Positions 7,609-13,583 of a stretch of 13,583 bases of DNA are shown here, piece after piece. The position numbers and the translations under genes were made by a program. Under the pieces are notes generated by a model. The model had not been told where the DNA came from and searched no databases. It saw only the letters and a list, made by a program, of their open reading frames with translations. Each line of letters opens with the position of its first letter. The stretch's first letter is position 1. The DNA comes from SAR202 cluster bacterium (GTDB taxonomy: Bacteria; Chloroflexota; Dehalococcoidia; UBA3495), in NCBI GenBank assembly GCA_009392075.1, contig VFHG01000174.1, forward strand, positions 1-13,583, written 5' to 3'.

Positions 7609-8235
7609 TACGGGATTGAATCGTCCTAGTTGGATATGCATCAAATGTGCAGCGTCTACACCAAATATCGACAGCGATAGATGGGGTTCCCGATCGAAGT
7701 TGATGTTTGGTTGGGGGCGCAAGTCGGATTCGGCAATCTGGCGTCGATCGCTCTGTCCGGGCGTTGATTTTTGGAGATGCCGGGGATCTCTAGTCTGTTT
7801 AGATCGAGGATTAAAATATGGCAGATTTTTCTTACAGCGCGGCGACATGATTAGTCAGAATAATGGTCGAGGTGAGTGGACTAATATCACAAGTCTCTTC
7901 GCCGCGAATGCAATGCGCGCGCACCTGCGTTATACCTCGACGTAAGTCGGAAATTGATATCGTCGAAAAGAAGTCCGCGGTGACCATCCGGCCCAAGCCA
8001 GCTTTCCGGCCAATCGTTGAAGTAGCCACCACTTGCGAAGGCAGTGGAATTAGCCTAATAAACCAGACGCCCCAGACTCAAGAAAGTCAGGGCAACGATT
8101 CTCACGGAGATAGCTGTAATTTAGAGCCCCAAGGGATGAAAACTTGATCAGACGCGGGTAGATCCCGAACCGGTTTTTGGGGGCGCTTAGAAATTTCTCG
8201 AATCGACGATTCGAAGCACCGTGGTTGAGAGCCTC
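7609..8235. other. Gene-poor region between convergent blocks
   Basis: Plus-strand genes end at 7608 and minus-strand genes end at 8236, so the 627 bp between receive transcripts from both sides. No clear T-tailed terminator is present. The best open frame is plus 7863-8147 (94 codons, ATG start), but it has no Shine-Dalgarno sequence, no family resemblance I recognise and an odd composition, so I do not call it a gene. It may be decayed coding sequence. Confidence 0.4.
8198..8214. repeat. 17-bp near-perfect palindrome
   Basis: TCGAATCG-A-CGATTCGA is a perfect inverted repeat with one central base. It sits 21 bp beyond the stop codon of the minus-strand gene ending at 8236. As RNA it could form a seven-pair stem with a three-base loop but has no U tract, so a protein binding site or weak hairpin is as likely as a terminator. 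Confidence 0.45.
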
Positions 8236-8682
8236 CTACTCGAACACAGTCTTTAGTTTGGCAGCCTGGTCGAAGAAATACTGGAGACTCTCATTAACAC
8301 GAAAAAAGATGTCTCCGCGCAATTGATCTCCAGTGGCGTTCTGTGCAAGGCCGTCGTTCGCGGTCAGGTCAAGGGTGTTCAACGTATGCCGGCGGTCGGC
8401 TCCGCCGTTGGCCTTGGTGTTCTCTACCAACTCTCGCCAATCGGCCTCGCTCAACTCCAAGTAAAAATCCAGGTCGTTCAGGTCGGCTTCGCTGCCGTCC
8501 CTGACCTCGGTACATTCGAATGCCTCGAAGACGACCACAAAGACCCTGGAGCCTACTTTCACTCCCATCGCCGCGTCGATAGACCCCAACCTGCGGAATT
8601 CAGGGTCCACATTCACCAGCTGCTGAAGGGCCTGGAACCATTCAACCGATGGAAACACAAGTGTGCCTGCGGCGGAACTCAT
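8236..8682 (-). CDS. Small SCP2-like hypothetical protein
   Basis: A 148-residue soluble protein with no signal peptide or membrane segment. Its layout resembles the sterol carrier protein 2-like (SCP2) fold: FPSVEWFQALQQLVNVDPEFRRLG (10-33) is like the leading helix of such proteins, followed by a strand with GSRVFVVVFEAFE and a LDFYLELSEADWRELVEN helix unit, then a C-terminal RVNESLQYFFDQAAKL helix. SCP2-like domains bind hydrophobic ligands. The assignment rests on pattern only and is tentative. The ATG at 8682 has AGGAGA immediately upstream (8688-8693 on the plus numbering). It is the last gene of the minus-strand group with the zinc ribbon and two diiron paralogues, 111 bp after the zinc-ribbon stop, so it may bring or hold a hydrophobic substrate. 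Confidence 0.7.
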   Translation of the reverse strand: MSSAAGTLVFPSVEWFQALQQLVNVDPEFRRLGSIDAAMGVKVGSRVFVVVFEAFECTEVRDGSEADLNDLDFYLELSEADWRELVENTKANGGADRRHTLNTLDLTANDGLAQNATGDQLRGDIFFRVNESLQYFFDQAAKLKTVFE

Positions 8683-8793
8683 AGTCTTCTCCTAATATTT
8701 TCAGATATCGACGTTCAAAGTGGAGGATTTTGATCCCCCTCGGCGCTGGTTTGGCATTCGTTAGCCCTGCGTGGATCTAGACGCAGTGCACTG

Positions 8794-9102
8794 CTAATCT
8801 TTGAAGTAGGGGTCTCCCTGCTCTTTAGCCTGGCTAAAAGGGACCATTTTACGAACATAATGGTCGGGATTGGTGTCGCTGGGGGCTTTGGCCAACGCCT
8901 GGTTGACCATCTTGCCGTATTTGGGGTCTAATTGGGCAAATTTATCTGCTTCCGACCGGATATGGGTAACATTGGACATGATTCGCTGAATATCCGAGCT
9001 TTGGCAGTGCTTGCAGCCAGATTGCGGAACCGCACCGTAGGTCTTGAGGAAGTAGGAACTAACCTCATTGCATTGCTGACAACGGTATTCGTAGATCGGC
9101 AC
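8794..9102 (-). CDS. FmdB-type zinc-ribbon protein
   Basis: A 102-residue protein that begins with the FmdB signature PIYEYRCQQC. Two CxxC knuckles, C8-C11 and C30-C33, should hold one zinc ion. The rest is a charged tail with no known domain. The start is GTG at 9102, chosen because the FmdB signature follows at once; the open frame extends further upstream but into the preceding gene. FmdB-family proteins were first noted as putative regulators next to formamidase genes and are common beside unrelated enzymes; their biochemical role is poorly known. It lies only 8 bp after the stop of the metal-site-less diiron paralogue, so translation is likely coupled. It may bind nucleic acid or help assemble the neighbouring complex; both are inference. 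Confidence 0.85.
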   Translation of the reverse strand: MPIYEYRCQQCNEVSSYFLKTYGAVPQSGCKHCQSSDIQRIMSNVTHIRSEADKFAQLDPKYGKMVNQALAKAPSDTNPDHYVRKMVPFSQAKEQGDPYFKD

Positions 9103-9110
9103 GTCAAGCC

Positions 9111-10253
9111 CTACGCAGTGGTGCCGGATTCCTGGACCGAGTCCTGATTGACGTAGGTCAACAATCCTGGCGCCAGGTTGTCCACCGTTTTGTCGATACC
9201 TACCCATCGCATCCGGACCATGTAATCAGAGACGTAGCGACGTTGTAATTCTCGGACCACATCCATGCCGGATGAGATATTTTCCAGGCCGCCACCGAAT
9301 ATGATCGCAAGAGCTTCCCACAGCACGGAGTCGCTCATCTCGGTGGCCAAGTCTTGCTCCACGCCGCTCATCATTCGCAGCAACCCGGTAGCATAGTCTC
9401 TACCGTTCTCAGAGATGGCATATTTCACGTGGGCCATTCCATAGGCCAGATGCCGGGCCTTATCCTGGACGCTCCTCCGGAAGATTATCTTCTCGGCCGG
9501 ATTCGACGCGTAGGCCTCGCCGTACCGGTAGAGCATGAGAGTGAACGGCCCCCGGAGCAGGTACATCAAGACAGCAGTTTCGGTCCAACCTGCCCGGCTC
9601 TCGATGATCCGCCGGTTGATGAGACCGGGGCTTTCCAGACCCAGGGTACCCCCGTTGGCCAAAGCTCGCGTGCGGAAAACATCGTGATGCCTGGCCGTAT
9701 CGTATAGCTCGCTAGCCAGGAACGTCTTGACCTCATAATAGGCGTAATTCATCCGCCCAATCCACTGGCCGATGGAGTCGGTCTCCACGCTAGCCTGCTG
9801 GGCCAACTCGGTGCATAGCTGTCCCATGGACAGTTCCATCTCTCGGGGAAGCGGCTCGATGGTATCCCATGGAACATCCAGATGGGCCATCCACCGGCGT
9901 TGGATCGCTTCTTCGTACAATCCAGCGGCGTTGTCAGCCCATATATCCACCTTCTTGCTGAGGGGATAGAACTCCAACCTAGGGACCCCGGATACATGAA
10001 ACGCCCCCCGAGGCATTCGTGTCATCTCTTCACTGCGGTCTGGAATCTCGCCATAGGAGTTTATCGCGATGCCTTCCAGCGTTAAGCCTTTCTTGCCAGG
10101 CAGGGCTTTGGTTCCCCACTCTGGCGTGTCCTTCATCCACTCGAAGGTTCTGGCTTCACCGGTCGCCTCGGACTCCGGCTCATTGTCTGCCGCGGCTTTT
10201 TCATCACCGGTTGGTTCGACTGGTCCCTTGTTCGGTTTGGGGGTCGATGCCAT
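9111..10253 (-). CDS. Ferritin-like diiron paralogue lacking metal-ligand carboxylates
   Basis: A 380-residue helical protein that aligns along its length with the neighbouring protein encoded at 10358-11407: VPWDTIEPLP against IPWDTLEELP, FRTRALANGG against FRKRALANGG, AEKIIFRR against AEKTIYRR. Where that protein has Glu120, Glu152, Glu203 and Glu233, this one has Ala154, Thr186 (DTARH), Gly235 and Lys265 (DKARH). The two His (H189, H268) remain. It therefore should not hold a normal diiron centre and may be a structural or regulatory partner, as the beta subunits of bacterial multicomponent monooxygenases are to their alpha subunits. E157 and E182 sit one turn away and could in principle compensate. 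Residues 1-36 form a Pro/Glu-rich, probably disordered tail. The ATG at 10253 is preferred over GTG 10289 because AGAGG (10260-10264) precedes it. A terminator lies upstream. Confidence 0.85.
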   Translation of the reverse strand: MASTPKPNKGPVEPTGDEKAAADNEPESEATGEARTFEWMKDTPEWGTKALPGKKGLTLEGIAINSYGEIPDRSEEMTRMPRGAFHVSGVPRLEFYPLSKKVDIWADNAAGLYEEAIQRRWMAHLDVPWDTIEPLPREMELSMGQLCTELAQQASVETDSIGQWIGRMNYAYYEVKTFLASELYDTARHHDVFRTRALANGGTLGLESPGLINRRIIESRAGWTETAVLMYLLRGPFTLMLYRYGEAYASNPAEKIIFRRSVQDKARHLAYGMAHVKYAISENGRDYATGLLRMMSGVEQDLATEMSDSVLWEALAIIFGGGLENISSGMDVVRELQRRYVSDYMVRMRWVGIDKTVDNLAPGLLTYVNQDSVQESGTTA

Positions 10254-10299
10254 ACTCTGGCCTCTAGAGATCAACTGAGTTAATGCCACTGGCTGGCGG

Positions 10300-10335
10300 A
10301 AAAAAGAAGGCCTCTACCAACATCGGGTAGAGGCC
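10300..10335 (-). terminator. Intrinsic terminator between the diiron paralogues
   Basis: Read on the minus strand, GGCCTCTACC (10335-10326) pairs perfectly with GGTAGAGGCC (10318-10309) around a seven-base loop and is followed by TTCTTTTTT (10308-10300). It begins 22 bases after the stop of the gene at 10358-11407 and ends 46 bases before the start of the next gene. It should stop or reduce transcription between the two; no good promoter is seen in the remaining gap. Confidence 0.88.
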
Positions 10336-10357
10336 CCAGTTCGTTTTACTATGTCAC

Positions 10358-11407
10358 CTAGGCCGGGTTTGGGTTATAGGTCTCCAGCAATGCCGGATGC
10401 ACCCTTCCGTTGGTGATGCGGTCGTCCAGGCCGGCAGACTTCAGGCGCTGAAAGTACTCCTTCACCTGCTTCTGACGTACGGCCATGAGGATTTTCTGAC
10501 CTTCATCGGTCTTGTCCTTGCCCCCACCCAACAGAACGGCCAAAGCTTCGCTTGTGAGCATGTTCCTAGCCGCAGGGTTCTCTCCCCCCGCGCCCGAAGA
10601 CTGGCGGTTCTCAGCTTCGTCCAAGTACGAGTGCATCTCTTCCAAGCGCTCCGGGCTGCACTCCTTCATATACCGTGCGTGAAGTACCCCGATAGCCACG
10701 TGCCTGGCTTCGTCCTGAGCGCACCGCCTGTAGATGGTTTTTTCGGCCTCATTGTAGGCCATCAACTCGCCAAGCCGGAATAGGGTGAGTACGTTCCCTT
10801 CACCCACAATATGCAGCCGGGTCGACAATTCCGTGTATTCCCGGGCACTGTCGGTGCTGCCGCCGACAACGTCGGTCACGCTGTCGATCATTCGCATCAG
10901 GCCTCCGCCGTTGGCCAGGGCTCGCTTACGGAAAACCTCTAGGTGCCGAGACTCATCCATTACCTGCCCAAGCAGCGCCATCCGGACTTCTTGGTAGTCA
11001 GGCGACATGGTGGCGATGAACCGGCCAGGAACATCTGCAGCTACAAACTCAACCTGGGCGAAGAAGGTGGCCAACTGGCACTCTGCGGCTTCGATGTCAT
11101 CGGGCAGTTCTTCCAAAGTGTCCCAGGGAATATCCGTGGCAGAACTCCACTGACGGCTGACAAACTCTTCATATAGCTTCCGAAGGTTATAGCTCCAAAC
11201 CTCTTTCTTGGTGCGGAACGGGTAAGCGCCATATTTGGCTACTCCCGGGCGCGGGATAGACCCCGCAACGCGGCCTGTGAGGTTGTCTGAAACGTCTTCA
11301 ACCTCGGCCCCAACAACGTTTTCTTCCAACTGGTTCAACCAGCTAAGGTCAAACCCCGCTTCCTTGGCTCGCTCCCAATAGGTTTGGTGCTGTGTCACAG
11401 TCGCCAT
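10358..11407 (-). CDS. Ferritin-like diiron protein with complete ligand set
   Basis: A 349-residue, mostly helical protein of the ferritin-like/ribonucleotide-reductase R2-like superfamily. The six expected ligands are E120 (FFAQVEF), E152 and H155 (DESRH), E203 (IVGEGN), and E233 and H236 (DEARH). The spacings of 32 and 30 residues within each E...ExxH half fit carboxylate-bridged diiron oxygenases and oxidases. Such proteins use O2 to hydroxylate, desaturate, N-oxygenate or oxidise substrates; the exact chemistry cannot be read. No close named family is recognised, and the C-terminal part (about 290-349) is family-specific. The ATG at 11407 has GGAGG eight bases upstream (11416-11420). It leads a group with a ligand-less paralogue, an FmdB zinc ribbon and an SCP2-like protein. 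No dedicated reductase or ferredoxin gene is visible, so its electron donor would be encoded elsewhere. Confidence 0.87.
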   Translation of the reverse strand: MATVTQHQTYWERAKEAGFDLSWLNQLEENVVGAEVEDVSDNLTGRVAGSIPRPGVAKYGAYPFRTKKEVWSYNLRKLYEEFVSRQWSSATDIPWDTLEELPDDIEAAECQLATFFAQVEFVAADVPGRFIATMSPDYQEVRMALLGQVMDESRHLEVFRKRALANGGGLMRMIDSVTDVVGGSTDSAREYTELSTRLHIVGEGNVLTLFRLGELMAYNEAEKTIYRRCAQDEARHVAIGVLHARYMKECSPERLEEMHSYLDEAENRQSSGAGGENPAARNMLTSEALAVLLGGGKDKTDEGQKILMAVRQKQVKEYFQRLKSAGLDDRITNGRVHPALLETYNPNPA

Positions 11408-11420
11408 ACTATCAGCCTCC

Positions 11421-11766
11421 GCCGTGGGTGCATAAATGTTCTGGTTCCGGGCATATTATAGCCGTTGTGGTGACTGGATGCTACCCGTTGAAGCCTGAAA
11501 CTTCAACGCTGGAGGGCCAGTAAGAAGAGGGTGAGGGTTTTGATTCCACGCGGGCCGCCACTCCTTTTTAGACCATCATCCAGATCATAACTGGGTTGTC
11601 TTCACGAAAGCTCGTCGAATTACGAGGCTTCAGAGAATGAACGATCTGTTGCGTTGCTCATGGCACAAGAACGCCCGGTGGAGACAGAGGAGAGTGCGTG
11701 CTAACTATTTGCAAACACTATCGATTGTTCGCCGCCATGGTACATAACTAATCAATATGAGATGGC
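11421..11766. other. Intergenic region upstream of the diiron gene
   Basis: The 346 bp between the metallo-hydrolase stop and the diiron gene hold no convincing gene. The part near the diiron gene contains a likely promoter and inverted repeat. An imperfect hairpin lies at about 11608-11630 (AAGCTCGT with ACGAGGCTT, one bulged G), without a T tract. A 36-codon plus-strand frame at 11637-11747 has no good ribosome site and is probably chance. Confidence 0.4.
11455..11508 (-). promoter_or_regulatory. Promoter and inverted repeat for the diiron gene group
   Basis: On the minus strand a perfect TATAAT occurs at 11460-11455, about 48 bases before the ATG. The hexamer 17 bp upstream (TAGCAT) is a poor -35. 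Just beyond it is a perfect inverted repeat, CGTTGAAG-N7-CTTCAACG (11486-11508). A strong -10 with a weak -35 and an upstream dyad is the layout of an activator-dependent promoter; that reading is inference. Confidence 0.45.
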
Positions 11767-12528
11767 CTAAATGGCGTCCGGGTTGATTCGAGGTTCAAAT
11801 CTGGGTGGCAATCCGAGTTCCATCGATACCAGGTCTCGGCTACTGTCCAGAAACCCACTGATTTTAATGGTTGGAGCTTCGGTTAAGTATTCGAAGTTTT
11901 CGCCATCAATCCGGAACGGTCGGTCGTGACCCGGGTATATGGTGCCTGCGGTTTCAGAAATTTTCTTGAGGCTAGCTTGGGCTTGTTCTACGCTCCAGAA
12001 TACGAACGCAGGCATACCGCGACTTAAGGCTCCTGCATCTGATATTGCATCACCACCAAGGCAGACCAGGCCGCCAGAAGTCTCGACAAGAACACTTTGG
12101 TGTCCTGCAGTATGGCCGGGCGTATCAAACGTCCCCAGCCCTTTCTCCAATTCGGTTTCACCTGAGACCTCTTTGACCGTGTGTGGTGATAATGTGTCAG
12201 CGAAGTATTTGGCAGTCGCGTAATCATTAGCCTTGGGGTTCCGGCTGTACTCTAATTCTCGTTTAGAAATCACAATTTCCGCATTGGGGAATAAATCGGT
12301 GTTTTGGGAATGGTCCCAATGGGCATGGGTCAGTATTACTCTTCCGATTTCTGCAGGCGAAATCCCATAGGTTTGCAGGGTCTCAACTAGCATCGCGCGC
12401 CGTCCAAAGTGTCCCACGTCCACCACTGTCAGTTTTTCTCCGCGGACTAGCGTTACAGTGCAAAGGCCTAGAGTTCCCTGATCAGTGTTGATGCTAAAAC
12501 CGGGTAAAAGAATTTCTATCTCTGGCAT
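11767..12528 (-). CDS. AHL-lactonase-like metallo-beta-lactamase-fold hydrolase
   Basis: A 253-residue protein with all metal-binding elements of the N-acyl-homoserine-lactonase branch: THAHWDH (H68, H70, D72, H73), H139 in TPGHTAGH, D160 in GGDAI and H201 in YPGHDRPF. There is no signal peptide. These enzymes hydrolyse lactones or similar esters and use a bimetal site; several act on molecules other than quorum signals. It is not closely similar to the plus-strand hydrolase at 620-1441, which has the RNase Z arrangement. The ATG at 12528 is preceded by AAGGATGA (12535-12542). It lies upstream of the diiron genes but 359 bp away, so it is probably a separate unit. Whether it opens a lactone made by the nearby oxygenases, quenches signals or does something else cannot be decided here. 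Confidence 0.87.
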   Translation of the reverse strand: MPEIEILLPGFSINTDQGTLGLCTVTLVRGEKLTVVDVGHFGRRAMLVETLQTYGISPAEIGRVILTHAHWDHSQNTDLFPNAEIVISKRELEYSRNPKANDYATAKYFADTLSPHTVKEVSGETELEKGLGTFDTPGHTAGHQSVLVETSGGLVCLGGDAISDAGALSRGMPAFVFWSVEQAQASLKKISETAGTIYPGHDRPFRIDGENFEYLTEAPTIKISGFLDSSRDLVSMELGLPPRFEPRINPDAI

Positions 12529-12578
12529 ATAGATTCATCCTTGCGATTACCTATTAGCGACTTGCCGACCTGCTCCCG

Positions 12579-12860
12579 ATGTTTGTAGCACGAGCTATGT
12601 TAGTCCGGCAAGCACCAGAACAGGCATTTGAGGTAGTGTTGCCTCCTGAGTGGGCGCATGTAACCCTCGAGCCCGAAGCGAATCCCGCCTACGTTCCATT
12701 TCTCCTAGCTAACGACGACACCAAGTGCCGCAATGTGGCTCCTGACACGTGGGAGGCGGAGCTTCCCGCGGGTGTAAATCCAGTGAGGCAAGAGGTTGAA
12801 GCGGTCGGCATAGTTCCTAGTCGCATTAAAAACAATCCCTGCCATCATTTATTCACCTAG
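12579..12860 (+). CDS. Doubtful hypothetical ORF
   Basis: A 93-codon frame in the otherwise empty 12529-12852 gap, on the strand opposite its neighbours. The composition is protein-like (VVLPPEWAHVTLEPEANPAY), but there is no Shine-Dalgarno sequence before the ATG, no family I recognise, and its 3' end overlaps the protease gene by 8 bp. It could be a small orphan gene, a remnant, or chance. If it is not real, the gap holds only the upstream region of the metallo-hydrolase. Confidence 0.22.
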   Translation: MFVARAMLVRQAPEQAFEVVLPPEWAHVTLEPEANPAYVPFLLANDDTKCRNVAPDTWEAELPAGVNPVRQEVEAVGIVPSRIKNNPCHHLFT

Positions 12861-13583
12861 ATATCCCCTGTTTCAGATTCGGTAGCGCGTCCCGAATCTC
12901 TTCCCAAGCCACAGCATAAAACGTTCCCACTACTCGTTGCCCAGAACCGGTGTACGCCTGCGCCGCCCGAGTCATTCCGACAACTTCACCATCGAGATTT
13001 AACACCGGTCCACCAGAATCACCCGGATCTACCGCCGCGTCAATCACTAAATTGTCGACGTCGAAAAAGGTGAAATTCACAATCCCAGACAAGACTCCGA
13101 TATTTGCGGTAGCTGGTCCAACTGTTCCGTCCTCATGAGGGGTAAGTTCTCCCGAATAGCCCATGGCCATCATAGAAGAAGCGATGTCGGAGACGTAAGA
13201 AAGTCCAGTGGGTAACGGCTTAGCCATGGGATCCAGAAAAGTATGACTGACGTCAAAGGACAATAGGGCGATGTCGCGAGGTTCGTCGACAGCTCGCACT
13301 ATCGCTATGAACAGGCTTTGCTGGTTTTGACGCACCGACACGATTGTAGAGCCCCCCACAACGTGTTGGTTGGTTAAGATCAAGCCCGGCTGAAGCAGCC
13401 ACCCTGTTCCCATCCCGCTGGATGTCTCGATCCTAAACACACTGTGAGCATATTCGGCGAAGACATCGCTGAAATCGGTGGGGAGTGGTTGTGGTGTCGC
13501 TGTAGGTTGCGGCGTCGCTGTAGACGGAAATCGGATACGCGTCGGTGTGGGCTGTGGGGTGGCTGTATGCGCTGGAGTTGCGG
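12853..13583 (-). CDS. Trypsin/HtrA-like serine protease, 5' partial
   Basis: The frame is open to the right edge of the window, so the N-terminus is missing. The visible part starts with a Thr/Pro-rich linker with repeated TATPQP units (about 13485-13583), followed by a chymotrypsin-fold protease domain. The catalytic triad is His in LTNQHVV (codon 13363-13365), Asp in PRDIALL (13273-13275) and Ser in PGDSGGP (13015-13017). The SSGMGTGWLLQPGLILTNQHVV entry is typical of trypsin-like/DegP (S1C) proteases. No PDZ domain follows: the protein ends soon after the protease core. TP-rich linkers of this kind are common in exported Chloroflexota proteins, where they space a domain from a lipoprotein or membrane anchor, so an extracellular, tethered protease is likely. 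A GTG at 13440 is inside the domain and not the true start. Confidence 0.87.
   Translation of the reverse strand, partial: ATPAHTATPQPTPTRIRFPSTATPQPTATPQPLPTDFSDVFAEYAHSVFRIETSSGMGTGWLLQPGLILTNQHVVGGSTIVSVRQNQQSLFIAIVRAVDEPRDIALLSFDVSHTFLDPMAKPLPTGLSYVSDIASSMMAMGYSGELTPHEDGTVGPATANIGVLSGIVNFTFFDVDNLVIDAAVDPGDSGGPVLNLDGEVVGMTRAAQAYTGSGQRVVGTFYAVAWEEIRDALPNLKQGISR

Noticed and set aside
7863..8147. 94-codon plus-strand frame in the convergent gap
   Set aside because: It has no ribosome-binding site and no recognisable motif, and its neighbours point toward the gap from both sides; kept only as part of the gap description.
8323..8733. 136-codon plus-strand open frame
   Set aside because: It is antisense to the SCP2-like gene, has no family resemblance, and the minus-strand gene has a strong AGGAGA before its ATG.
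8783..8794. 12-bp palindrome GCAGTGCACTGC
   Set aside because: It overlaps the zinc-ribbon stop codon and is short; no T tract or second copy supports a function.
9102..9207. Longer N-terminus for the zinc-ribbon protein (start at 9207)
   Set aside because: It would overlap the preceding gene by about 97 bp and add residues unlike FmdB proteins, which begin right at the PIYEYxC signature.
11530..11565. tRNA-like 3' arm (GGTTTTGATTCC followed by GCCGCCA)
   Set aside because: The T stem does not pair and no matching acceptor, D or anticodon arms are found upstream.
1..13583. CRISPR arrays, insertion sequences or phage genes
   Set aside because: No regularly spaced direct repeats, transposase or integrase motifs, or phage structural proteins were seen on either strand.

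Overview
The window looks like chromosomal DNA from an uncultured-type bacterium, most like Chloroflexota of the SAR202/Dehalococcoidia kind, though other lineages rich in luciferase-like oxidoreductases (for example Entotheonella-like bacteria) cannot be excluded. The reasons are three different luciferase-like (LLM) flavin oxidoreductases in a row beside an acetolactate-synthase-like ThDP enzyme, a Thr/Pro-repeat linker in a secreted-type protease, and moderate-to-high G+C genes separated by AT-richer gaps. This placement is inference; there is no rRNA or other phylogenetic marker.

Layout. The plus strand (1-7608) starts with the 3' part of a gentisate-1,2-dioxygenase-like cupin, followed 46 bp later by an RNase Z-like metallo-beta-lactamase-fold hydrolase. 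Next comes an AT-rich gap and a clearly broken class-3 lipase gene (about 1673-2334). After a sigma70-like promoter there is a probable oxidative operon: a ThDP-dependent enzyme (2587-4227) and three unlike LLM oxidoreductases (4320-5315, 5405-6520, 6565-7608). The second of these carries RutA-type active-site signatures. A gene-poor stretch of about 630 bp (7609-8235) separates this from genes on the minus strand.

The minus-strand block, read right to left, is: a partial trypsin/HtrA-like protease with a Thr/Pro-rich N-terminal linker (12853 to the window end); an AHL-lactonase-like metallo-hydrolase (11767-12528); and a four-gene group made of a ferritin-like diiron protein with a complete ligand set (10358-11407), a paralogue whose four carboxylate ligand positions are all replaced (9111-10253), an FmdB-type zinc ribbon (8794-9102) and a small SCP2-like protein (8236-8682). 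An intrinsic terminator lies between the two diiron paralogues.

How it may work together. The plus-strand genes read as catabolism of a recalcitrant, perhaps aromatic or heterocyclic, compound: flavin oxygenation, ThDP C-C cleavage and cupin ring cleavage. The minus-strand group reads as a candidate two-subunit diiron oxygenase in which only one subunit can hold the metal site, with a zinc ribbon and an SCP2-like protein as possible accessories. No flavin reductase, ferredoxin or regulator gene is visible, so electron donors must be encoded elsewhere. The diiron pair is the most promising candidate for an undescribed system.
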